DNA from: Zygnema cylindricum
Taxonomy: Eukaryota > Streptophyta > Zygnematophyceae > Zygnematales > Zygnemataceae
NCBI GenBank assembly: GCA_037447655.1
Contig: JBBHKE010002782.1
Location: forward strand, 85,851 to 149,850
Reading direction: 5' to 3'
DNA: 64,000 nt
Shown here: positions 22,537 through 32,192 of the stretch, in pieces
Position numbering within the stretch: the stretch's first letter is position 1
How the letters are laid out: every line of letters begins with the position of its first letter
Program-made: the position numbers and the translations under genes
Notes under the pieces: generated by a model
The model's input: only the letters and a program-made list of their open reading frames with translations
The model's database searches: none
Told to the model about the DNA's origin: nothing

Positions 22537-24493
22537 ATGGATGAAGGAAAGTCTGTGGATCCTTTCAAATATACGAAGTTAGTAAAAATCAGATTTGAGT
22601 TTGAAAATTCCAATGACTTTGAGCTTCCTAACTATCCAGGTTTTAGAGACGATGACATTCTTGCAGGTACAAATCAGACCGAAAAGGACTCGGCTGTGGA
22701 AACTCTAGTGATAACTCTACCCGAAGCGGAAGACGTGGTGGAAATTGATTCGGAATCAGCGGATAGGGGAGAAACCGAGTTTGTTCGAAAGAATCCACGA
22801 GAACCATCTATTCCGGCCTCAGATTTTGAGGGGGGAAGGAGAAGTAGTAAAACACTGCAAGAAAAAAAGGTTAATAACAAGGTAACTAAAATATCTCATC
22901 AAGATGAACCTCAAACTTATCGAGAGGCGATGACTTGTCCAGAAAGAAATCGGTGGAAGACAACCATCAATGAAAAGATGACCTCAATTATGGCAGCCGA
23001 TACTTGGGAGCTGGTGGATTGTCCACCTAACCGAAAACCAATCGGTTGTAAGTGGGTTTTTAAATTAAAACTGAACCCAGATAACACAATCGAGCGCTAC
23101 AAGGACCGACTAGTGGCAAAGGGATTTACACAAAAGGAGGGAATTGACTATGAGGAAACCTTTGCCCCGGTGGTCAGATTTTCCTCCGTTCGCATACTTA
23201 TCAGCTTCGCAGCAGCGGAAGACATGGAAGTGCACCAGATGGACATCAAAACAACCTTTTTGCATGGAGATATGGAAGAGAAGATCTTCATGCGACAACC
23301 CGAAGGGTTTGTGGAAGAAGGAGAGGAGAGTAAGGTATGCCGGGTGATTAAATCTCTTTATGCTTTGAAACAGGCGCCTCGACAGTGGAATAAGAAGCTT
23401 GATGAGTTTCTTACCGGTCTGGGATATATCCGGATCAGCTCAAATCACTAAATCTATGTTTTCGAAGATGTGGAAGGTTTTATATTTATTGCAATTTATG
23501 TTGATGATTTGCTTGTTTTAAGTAAATCAATGGAAAAAATTAATAAAGTGAAAACCGATCTTAAGGGGAAATTTGAAATAAAAGATATGGGGGAAGCAAA
23601 ATATATTTTGGGAATTCAAGTAGAGAGAGACCGAAAAAGGAAAATTATAAGATTGACTCAAAAGGAAGCAATAGGGAACATGCTTGAAAAATTTCAAATG
23701 GATAAAGCTAATAGTTGTACAACTCCAATGGAGTTGAAGAAGGGAAGTGAGGGGAGTGAGGAAGAAGGAGTCATAGTCTTAGACGAGGAATTATCTCCTG
23801 ATGAACAGAAGTTCATGCAGACTATTCCTTACAGGCAAGTAGTGGGAAGTCTAATCTATTTTATGAATTGTACCCGGCCAGATTTAGCTGCAGCTTTAGG
23901 AGTGTTGAGTCGAAGTCTAAATGCTTCCACTAAGAGAGATTGGGAGGCAACTAAGAGAGTCTTTAGATATTTGATAGGTACTAGGGATCTATGGTTGCAT
24001 TTGGGTGGGGAGAATACTGACATCACTACTTGGAGTGATGCCAGTTATGGTGATGCTCCGATGGTGATGCTCCGATAAGGAGATCCACTTCTAGATATGT
24101 ATTAAATGTGGGTGATGGGGCTTGCTGTTGGAGTAGCAAACAGCAAAAACTTATTGTTCAGTCCACCATGGAGGCTGAGTATATGGCATCTTGCTCTGTT
24201 GTAAAAGAATTGATGTGGGTTAAGTCTTTGCTTGGTGAGCTTGGTCACCTTAAGAGTGGTGTGCAATTTTTTTTTTGTGATAATTAGGCAGCAATCGCTA
24301 TTTCTGCCAATCCTAAACATCATTTTAAAGCAAAACACATAGACATTAGATTGATCTTTGTTAGAGAGAAAGTAGAAAACAAAATAATCAGTTTAGAGTA
24401 CCGACTAGATAGTGAGATGGTAGCAGACATGATGACCAAACATGTGCCTTCCCCTAAGCTATTTTTTTGCATTGAAAAGTGTGGTCTGAAATA
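22537..24493 (+). pseudogene. B2 reverse transcriptase and RNase H
   Basis: 22537-23451 holds the acidic linker and RT fingers/palm (GCKWVFKLKLNPDNTIERY, EVHQMDIKTTFLHGD, LYALKQAPRQWNKKL). After one stop at 23449, 23470-24078 holds YVDDLLVLSKS and CTRPDLAAALGVLSRSL. A 12-base tandem duplication near 24053-24073 (GATGCTCCGATG) causes a frame change in RNase H (TWSDASYGDAPM). The remaining part to 24493 is readable in pieces. Confidence 0.75.
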
Positions 24494-24519
24494 AAGGATT
24501 GACTAGAAAATAAGGGGAG

Positions 24520-24725
24520 TGTAGAAATTATGGTCCGTTTAAAGTAATTTCTAGGTCTTAATAGAAATATAGAAAAAGTCAATGCAGTCTATCTCTAACT
24601 TCTCTCTCCAACTCTCAAACTTGTCGCAGTCACTGAGAAATTGGGAGAGGAAGCTAGAGCCATGGCTACCTTGGCTATCCTGAGGTTTACGGGAATTTTA
24701 TATTAGGGTTTATTTGTTTAATTAC
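24520..24725 (+). repeat. B2 3' LTR, first 206 bp only
   Basis: It starts TGTAGAAATTATGGTCC after AAAATAAGGGGAG and stops inside the region following the GCCATGGCTACC start. E2 gag sequence (ACAGGGCATGAAACTAC) follows. Confidence 0.7.
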
Positions 24726-25980
24726 ACAGGGCATGAAACTACAGGCGCAAGGAAGGGCCTATGTTAACCAGCTGCAGGCGATCCAGGAAGCCCAGGCAGC
24801 AACTCGCATGGTGGCCAACCCAAACCCTTGTACCACCCTGCTGAATATCTGGAGACACCTCTACACCGAGAGGAACGAGTCCGAAATCAAGGAATTCACG
24901 GAATTCCGATGTTTGTAGAACGAGACTCCCCAGACTCTTTTTAACCGGCTCTCCAGTCGCTGTCAAAAGACAAAGCTGTCCACGATTGATCTTCCGGCAA
25001 TGGCCACAAAATATTTCATCGCCGTCCGTAATTCTTTCGGGGTGACAGGGCAGACTGCACTGGACAATTGGATTGCCGGATAGGCAATTCAAGACATTAA
25101 TCCCTCAGCCAAGGACATTTCTCTGGTGGCCATAAAGTTATATGACCACCTCGTCTATAGTGAGGCAAAGGAGAAGGCCGTGACCGGCAAGGCCCGAGCA
25201 AATTTGGCAGGATTCGCTTGGGAGTCCTCTTTGAATGAGGAGGAACAGGCTGAACTTCAAGCTCCCCGAAAGCTTAAAGGGAAGCAAGTGGCTGACAGCG
25301 GGTCAGAGCCAGCTATGGGAGCAGATGAGCGGGTATTTCTCTATAATTGCCTGAATTGTCAGCAACCGGGTCATGGGTGGAAGCATTGCACCAAAAAACT
25401 TAAACCGGAGCTGGCTTTGAAACTTAAAGAATGGGAGAAAGAACGGGCAGAAAGAACCTTGAAACAACAAGAAAGGCTCAAGGGGGGGAGGGGAGAGGAC
25501 AAGACACCGGTAACCAAAGAAACTTACCGTCTAACTCCACGGAGCAAAACCTCTAAGATGTCCCAATCTCAGTTGCGGCAAATCAAACTTCCAAAGTTTG
25601 ATGACACCCAAATCTCCAACGAAATCCGGTGTAAATATACTACCGAGGGCGCCAAGTGCAAAGCTTGTGGATTTCTAGGGCATAAGGAAGGGCAATGTTT
25701 CCGGAAAAATGGAATACCCAAGGAAAAAATGCAGTTTCCTTTGTTTAATGGGGAAGGGGAAACCGCTGTTAACCCTCTACCCCTCCAACTCCTTTACCCG
25801 TGGGGGCGCCAACTTATGCCAACACCGGAGAGACCTGAGCCAGTTCCGGATGCTCCGGCAAAGTTTACGCCGGAGATCATTATACAGCAACAAAGTCAGC
25901 AGTTGGCCGCGATGGCTGCAGAGTTAGCTACCCTCCATTTGGGATCTTCTTCGCGGCCTTCACCTCTTACACCAGCCTAA
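24726..25980 (+). pseudogene. E2 gag with two CCHC knuckles
   Basis: 24733-24918 (MKLQAQGRAYVNQLQAIQEAQ...) and 25126-25980 are separated by stops. The second is open for 284 codons. It has the capsid-like helix (MAIKLYDHLVYSEAKEK) and two complete knuckles, CLNCQQPGHGWKHC and CKACGFLGHKEGQC, separated by about 80 residues of charged sequence. A Gln/Ala-rich helix follows (IIIQQQSQQLAAMAAELATL). This is the better preserved of the two gag copies. Confidence 0.75.
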
Positions 25981-26776
25981 TGACTCCAAAGGCAAAGACA
26001 GGAGTTGCTATAGAAGCTCGCGGAACTTGAGCTTCAAAGCACAAAGGGTGCCAATGATGATGACTTATTGGGCTGGGATTTGGAACCTCCAAATGCCCAC
26101 CATGCTTGAAGCTTCCCGTCCTGAGCTTGGAATGTTGGGGTAGGAGACAGTCGTCGTCAACTCCGCAACTCCACCTCCATGCAAAGACGAGTGGCAGAAA
26201 ATTGGTCAGAGGGATCACAACTGGAAAGCTACAGGGCCTTTGTCATTTACTTCCCGAGCCGTAATGCTGAACAACTACATTGGATAGGGAATCAAGCCCA
26301 CTCACCAACCATCTCTTCCTCCCAAACCTAAATTGCTTCATGGTTTCGAAAATTAGAAGAACGAAAAACAGCAGCGAGAGAAAGAGGTACTGGAACAAGA
26401 GGAAAAAGACTATCAGGACTGGTTTGAAAAGTATATGGCTGAACGCCCGGAGAATGATACCCCCCAAACACCTCCTGTTCCAGATTCCGACTCCGAGAGT
26501 GAGCAAGAAGGACAAGATCAAGATGAGCAAGAACCGAACTCATCTCCACCTTCACCAAAAGCAACGCTTCCCTCCTCCAAGCCGGTTGTCATGCTAGTCC
26601 GGCACCTCATGCTATATGCTCTCACACACGTGAAGACTCTGGCATCCTCCCACAACCTACCCGAAGAAATCCTCATTCAGGCATTGGGAGAGGAGATCCA
26701 CTCTGGAAGGGGGGTGGTAGACAAGACCACTCCGCCAACCGCATTATTTTTGTCCACCGATCTTAAAACCCTATAG
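25981..26776 (+). pseudogene. E2 gag-protease linker
   Basis: Degenerate stretch matching 5702-6559 of E1. The open part, 26435-26776, is acidic and Ser/Pro-rich (DTPQTPPVPDSDSESEQEG) and ends in the conserved MLVRHLMLYALTHVKTLASS helix. The protease starts in another frame at 26776, as in E1. Confidence 0.6.
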
Positions 26777-27336
26777 TGGATAGGGACTACAAAGCCTTAT
26801 CCGTGGCTCTCATACTGAACAGAACCGTGAACTTCAAGCTCAACAGATACGGAGGATACCAGGACGCTATGGTCGACACTGGAGCTCTCCCCAACCTCAT
26901 TACCACCTCCGCTTTCCAGAAGATGCTCGAGGAACTCCGGCCCGAAATCTGCCCAAGCAACATCTGCTTAAGCACCGTAAGCAGCGGCAGTCAACTAGTC
27001 TATGGGTTAATCAAGGCCATGGATATCGAGTTTTTGGATGACGGAGGCTAACGGGTGAAAATTGAGCTCCGTTTCTTGGTGGTGGAAGGGACTCAATTCG
27101 AAATTATTTTGGGAATGGCCACATGGACCCGGCTCAATATGAGTTTGAGCATGTGCAAAGAACAGTGTACCATCTGGGACCCCAAAAATTCGGAAGGAAC
27201 CAAAGTGGTGGTTCCTCTGGATTTATGGAACCAGGGAAAGACAAATGTCCCAGTGTCTGGATGCTACCCAGTGTACACAACATCATCTCTGACAAAAGTG
27301 TTTGGCAGTTCCACCGACATCGCCAAAGAAATCTAG
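26776..27336 (+). pseudogene. E2 protease
   Basis: It shows AMVDTGALPNLITTSAFQ (DTGA active site) and FEIILGMATWTRLNM. One stop (TAA at 27049-27051) lies in the middle. It ends at TAG 27334-27336, the same stop as in E1. Confidence 0.75.
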
Positions 27337-27342
27337 CAATTC
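27334..27342 (+). promoter_or_regulatory. Readthrough-like stop context TAG-CAA-TTC
   Basis: The TAG ending the protease is followed in the same frame by about 65 open codons before an apparent indel, then by the methyltransferase. The identical TAGCAATTC in E1 (5125-5133) suggests it was part of the active element rather than decay. Confidence 0.55.
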
Positions 27343-28510
27343 CCAATTTCCAAGCGGTGGGAAGAGGAATATAAGAATAGATTATTACAGGTAGCAAAAC
27401 TCCGGTGGGGTGTGGATCAGGCATTTTCAGCCTTGCCGTTAAAGGAAGCTACCTCACATCTAATGCTTCCAAACCCAAGACCAATAACAAGGAATTTAAT
27501 CGACAAGTGGTGTCATTGGCAGTTCCCGATTCTGGGCTGCGTATTTTATCTCTATTTTCAGGAATTAGTTCTGATTTGGAAGCGGTCTTGAAAACATGAT
27601 ATCTAGTGGAGTCATACACAGCCGTGGAAGTATCTCCCGAGGCTAGGGGTGTCAGCGAACATCGCCTCCACCAACTTCATCACCAATATCCTCAACAGCT
27701 TCCAGTATCCGCCTTCTCCAAAGCTCACCGTAGTCTTCCCCACAATGTAGAGAACATCATGGCGACCCACCTAGCCAGTTTGGGAAGAGTGGATTTGGTG
27801 TTGGCAGGCTGGCCTTGTCAAGGATACTCCCTAGCAAGACAAGGAAAAGGGCACCAAGACCGCAGAAGTGGAACCTTTTTTCGGTTGATCCAGTTAATCT
27901 CGGGGCTTCAACAGCTCCAGGAAACGCCGGTGGGGTACGTTCTGGAAAATCTCCACCCAGGAGATGATAAACGAAAACAGGTTGCACACATCTGGAATCA
28001 CGTAACCCGGATCTTAGGGGCTCCCTTAGTTTTCGACGCCGCACAGCTGGGATCCCTAGCACACCGAGTCCGGGCATATTGGACCAACATGATCCCGATT
28101 CCAGTCCTCCGACAACTGTTGGAGAAGGAAATCCCCGACCCGAAAAATTGCGTTCAGCAAATACTTGGGGAAGGTAGAATAGCCACACCTGTGACTCGAC
28201 CCGATCGCCCACCTTTCTTCCGGTGCAACAGACCGGGATTCCCAAGGAAAGCCCTCCCAACATTGGTCTCTTTCCCTCACAGTCACGCATATCGCAATGG
28301 GGCGGCAGGAATGATTTTTGACAGCAAAGGAGGACTCTAGACAACACCGACGATTGCCGAACGGTAAGAGGCAATGGGATTTCAGAAAGGAACAACGGCA
28401 GCACCAGGTATGTCAGACCTTTAGCGGTGCAGCCTTATGGGGCAAAGTATGAATTTGAATTCGGTCACATGGGTACTCAAGCATGCACTCGCCTTTTCTA
28501 GTCTCACGTC
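27337..28510 (+). pseudogene. E2 cytosine-5 DNA methyltransferase domain (Dnmt3-like)
   Basis: The full motif set is present. Motif I is ILSLFSGISSDLEAV (FSGI at 27555-27566). Motif IV is WPCQGYS (PCQ at 27813-27821). Motif VI is ENL (27945-27953, normally ENV). Motif VIII is HRVRAYWTN (from about 28062). A motif IX-like stretch is PTIAER...AMGF, and a motif X-like one is MGQSMNLNSVTWVL (about 28437-28480). Lesions are few and differ from E1: TGA at 27597-27599, TAG at 28338-28340, and a TAA in motif IX. The region from 27606 to 28340 is open for 244 codons. The catalytic Cys is retained in both copies. Expected product: a methyltransferase module released from, or part of, the Pol polyprotein. 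Confidence 0.85.
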
Positions 28511-29510
28511 CCCGGAATCAAGGGCTATTTACCTTCAAGCTCATCAGCTATTAGCGGTGCAGGCAACTTTACAGCTTGAGGGGGGGAGAGAAAGGAAAAG
28601 AAAAACTAAACTTCACATTTTACCGCCGCAGGTTTTCCTAGTGGGGGGGGACAACGGCTCCGATGGTGATACTCTAGCAAAAGTTGTCAGCAGCAGTGTC
28701 CTAGCCGGAGAGGTAGGGGCAGATCCAGCGGTAGGGTTAGAATTCGACATTAACCTCTGGGGTAGACCACAGGAAGCTTGGGCTGCCATAGAGGCGGGGA
28801 AATTGGATAGGACCCTGGGGGAGCAGTTGGACCCCCAACAAAAGGCGTGACTGTCGGAGCTATTGGCCAAAAACAAATAGGTGTTCTCATGGTGAGAAAC
28901 AGATGTCGGTATCTACAAAGGAACACCTTTCAGAATCGATTTGATGGACGAGACGGCTACTGTTTGGCAGAAGTAGTATCCTTTCAGTTTCAAGGAAAAG
29001 GAATTCATCACGGCTAAAGTCCAGACCTTGGTGGAAGCCAAATTGGTTCAGGAAAGTACCGAACCTCATGGGTTCGCTTCCCCGACAGTCCTCCCTCCCA
29101 AAAAAGACTCGTCCGGGAAAACTATAGATTTTCGGATGTGTGGAGACTATCGCATGCTAAACACGACCACCATCTTTGACCGGTATCCGATGCCGACTCC
29201 GGAAGAGATATTCAACTCTCTTGCAGGCGCCACTATATATTCCACTCTGGACATGAAGAATGGTTTCCACGAGATTGCAATGGAACCGAAGCATTGGGAG
29301 AGAATTGCATTTTTGGCGAGTTCCAGACTTTATGAATGGATTTACATGCCCTTCGGGCTTAAGAATGCACCGGCAAAATTCCAACTGGCTATGGACAAAG
29401 CACTTCGAGGAATCGATTTTGCCCGGTGCTATATTGATGATGTTATTATATTCCCAAAGACTTTTGATGAACACTTGGAGCATATCCAGATCGTTCTCCG
29501 GGCACTCTGA
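28511..29510 (+). pseudogene. E2 linker and reverse transcriptase
   Basis: The linker (28511-28850, AGEVGADPAVGLEFDINLWG) is followed by several stops. RT lies at 29028-29510 with FRMCGDYRMLNTTTIFDRYPMP, STLDMKNGFHEI, YMPFGLKNAPAKFQ and an intact YIDDV (29430-29441). It is therefore a better template for the RT active site than E1 (YIHD). A stop at 29508 ends it at the thumb. Confidence 0.8.
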
Positions 29511-29582
29511 GCAGCAGGCTTCAAATGTCACCTGGGCAAAGGCATTTTTGGGGTGTAGAAAATCATTTACCTCGAACATGAG

Positions 29583-30320
29583 GTGACACCCGGGACTGTG
29601 GGTCCCCACATGGTCAAGGTGGCAGCCCTGGACGCTCTTCCCTCACCACAGGACATCTCGGCCCTTCGCACTTTTCTGGGTTTGGCCAATTACTATCGGC
29701 CGTTTATCCCTAAGTTTAGTAGTCACGCCCAACCCCTTAACCAGCTACTGCGGAAAGACCAAGAGTGGCTGTGGGCCAAAGAACAACAGATCTCCTTCCA
29801 GTTCATAAAGAATGCTCTGAAGGAGCACCCCGTGCTCCGAATGCCTGATCACCAAAGACCTTTCCTCCTTTATACTAATTGGAGCAGGTTTGGATTGGGA
29901 GCGTTTCTGGCTCAAGTCGATGATGCCGGAGCTGAATATGTGGTGGCCTACGCCATCCATAGCAACAACAGGGCTGAGGGGAATTATAGCAGTTACCATG
30001 GAGAGTAACTCGCAGGGGTTTCGGCCATCCAGCATTTCAGGCCTTATTTGTACGGAGTCTATTTCACACTGATTACGGATCACCAACCCTTGATTTGGAT
30101 CATGGAAAATAGTAAGTTGAGCGGCAAACTCGCCAGATGGGTTCTTATCCTGCAAGGATATGATTTCGACATTGTTCATAGGGCAGGGGAGATCCATGGG
30201 AATGCCGACGGACTTAGCTGGAATCCTGATCCCCCCACCATGGATTCTACCGGGGCTCGGCATGATGAGGACCCTGAGATTAGCTTGGGAATCATTCGAG
30301 CCTCCTCCGTTTTCATCTAG
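29583..30320 (+). pseudogene. E2 RNase H
   Basis: 29583-30008 starts in the RT connection (FLGLANYYRPFIPKFSSHAQPL) and shows YTNWSRFGLGAFLAQ, with the first catalytic Asp changed to Asn. 30048-30320 continues with FTLITDHQPLIWIM and HRAGEIHGNADGLSWNPD. One stop separates them at 30006. Confidence 0.75.
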
Positions 30321-30414
30321 CTTCCCCCATCTGGGGGGAAACTATCAACTTTCCCTGGCGATGTGGAGGGGCAGACGCCCATAGGGGCCGGACGGAAGGA
30401 CAGTTGGAACGACC

Positions 30415-31364
30415 TTGATGTTCTCCAATTTTTTTCAGCAAGGGTCACCTCTTCCCCACTTGACTGGAGTTCCCTTATCCCGCGTACAGACCCGGATGGC
30501 TGCGTATGATTGGGACAAAGGTGTTCTCTTTCGGAAATGGTCAGACGGTGCGAGAAAAGTTGTTCCTCCCCCCTTTGACCGAGAAACTCTGATTTCAAAC
30601 TCCATCGGCAATGTGGACACTTCGGGTAAAAGCGGACCACTTCCCTGGTTACGGGCTTTTATTGGTGGCATGGGTTGCGGACTCAAGTCAACCGAATTGT
30701 GCAAACTTGCTCCTCATGCGATCACGTTAAGGCAGCTTTTGACAAGAAGGGCGGGACAGAGCTTCATTCGCTGCATATCCAAGGGATGTTTTATCGGTGG
30801 TCGTTCGATCTTTTGGGACCTCTTCCGACCAGCAGGCGGGGGAACGGTTTTGTGCTAGTCATGATAGAACATTTTTCCAAGTAGAACGAGTTGTTGGTTT
30901 TGCCTTGGAAGGAGTCCAAGGCAATTGCCGATGCCTTTTTGCTAAGGGTGCTGGCCCAATTCGGAGCGCCTGCGGAAGTACGGACCGACCAAGGCTCCGA
31001 ATTTGCCGGAGAATTTTCCAATCTCTTGGAAAAATGCTTGATTCACCATCGGCTGACCAGCCGTGACCACCCTCAAGCCGACGGTTTAGCCGAAAGGTGC
31101 GTATAGACACTGAAGCGGTCACTACGAAAATATACCGTGAAAGAAGATTTGGGGGAGTGGGACAGAAAAGTGCCTTGGATTGCTATGGGTTACAGATTTA
31201 GCAGGCAGGCTTCTCTCCACTCCTATAGCCCTTATTTTATTATATTTGGATTACATCCCATCTTGCTCGGAGCTGCATCGGCCCTAGCGGTGGTCATAGT
31301 GGAGATGGATGACAAAGGGACTGTCAAAAAATTGATCGCCGACAGGGCCAAGGTATTCCACTGA
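30415..31364 (+). pseudogene. E2 integrase, zinc finger and core
   Basis: Pieces in two frames: 30675-30884 (VNRIVQTCSSCDHVKAAF, RWSFDLLGPLP with the first Asp), 30891-31106 (LAQFGAPAEVRTDQGSEF, TSRDHPQADGLAERC with the second Asp and the Glu) and 31137-31364 (WDRKVPWIAMGYRFS, SPYFIIFGLHP). The three catalytic residues are all present. The frameshift before 30675 disrupts the first finger His. Confidence 0.75.
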
Positions 31365-31367
31365 GAT

Positions 31368-31890
31368 ATGCCTCTCGCCATGGGCAATTTGCAGGCGGCT
31401 AAACACCGAGATCAATTGTGGTATTCTCAGCGCCGGAGTGGGAATTATGTGCCCCGGCAGCGACAATTTATGATAAGAGACTTTGTATATCGAATGCAAC
31501 TGAAGAAGGACACGCCGGATATTTCTGCCGGGAGAGTAATATTGAAAGTGGTCGAGGTGTCCAACAAAGGGGTTCTTACATTGGAGGGGAAAGATGGTCG
31601 ACGAAAAAAGAGAATCAGTTCAATGTGGCACCCTGCCATCTTCGGGGATTGGAAGACGAACCAACTTTTCACTTAATTACTGTGCCGATCCTCTCTCTTG
31701 TTCATCAGCTTGCAATCAGTCTTCTGGCTGCACCACTTATTGATCTGCAATCAATGTGGTCAGTGTTGGCATTCAACCTGTCTCCCCTCCTCTTAGGAGC
31801 CACACCCTATACCCTCCTGCATCTGGTTTCTGTGGGAATTGCGAATGGAGCGGGTAATTCTTTCCATATCTTAGTCACGGTTGACTAAGA
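31368..31890 (+). pseudogene. E2 integrase C-terminus with PHD-like zinc finger
   Basis: The integrase tail (VILKVVEVSNKGVLTLEGKDG) is followed by a Cys/His module read in alternating frames: SCSSAC (31697-31713), CNQCGQCWHSTC (31746-31781) and CGNC (31831-31842) followed by EWSG and a stop. Spacing C-x2-C-x4-H-x2-C ... W-x-C-x2-C fits a PHD finger and agrees with E1. Single-base indels break the frame. The module lies immediately upstream of the polypurine tract, so it is the natural C-terminus of Pol. Confidence 0.65.
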
Positions 31891-31906
31891 GGGGGGGAAA
31901 ATTAGG
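31890..31906 (+). promoter_or_regulatory. E2 polypurine tract
   Basis: AAGAGGGGGGGAAAA just after the end of pol and directly before block B. E1 has GAGTGGGG at the same site. It marks where plus-strand priming would begin, that is, the expected start of U3 in block B. Confidence 0.65.
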
Positions 31907-32190
31907 ATATTAGCCATATTACCGAGACCCTAGTTTCTTCCCCCGGCCAAGGGGGGGGGAGAGGAAGGAGGAGGGGATAACTTTCTCCTTCCCCTTTGCC
32001 CTCAACCATATTCCTTGCTCATGCCTCTCTCCTATTTTTTTGCATGCATATCCATGGGAGGGAGGCGCGCAGCAATGGGCATGATCATTATTTTGGGAAG
32101 CCCTCGCCTTCAAGGTGTATTTGCAGGACTCCAATGCCGACGACTCTGGGCTGTGGGCCCTTCCCCCATGTTAATCAGGCACGCTCAACA
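31907..32190 (+). repeat. E2 block B, internal copy
   Basis: Starts (A)AATTAGGATATTAGCC after the polypurine tract and ends CTCAACA. Two bases (AC) then separate it from TGTCAAG of the second block A. The B-AC-A junction is a near-palindrome. Confidence 0.75.
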
Positions 32191-32192
32191 AC

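Larger units (their letters stand above)
19089..24725 (+). mobile_element. B2: copia family-B element with truncated 3' LTR
   Basis: 5' LTR 19089-20153, PBS 20154-20168, gag-pol 20158-24493, polypurine tract before 24520, then only the first 206 bp of the 3' LTR. At about 24725 the sequence jumps into E2 gag. One deletion removed the rest of this LTR, the remainder of the B1 5' LTR, and about 1.15 kb of E2. Confidence 0.75.
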
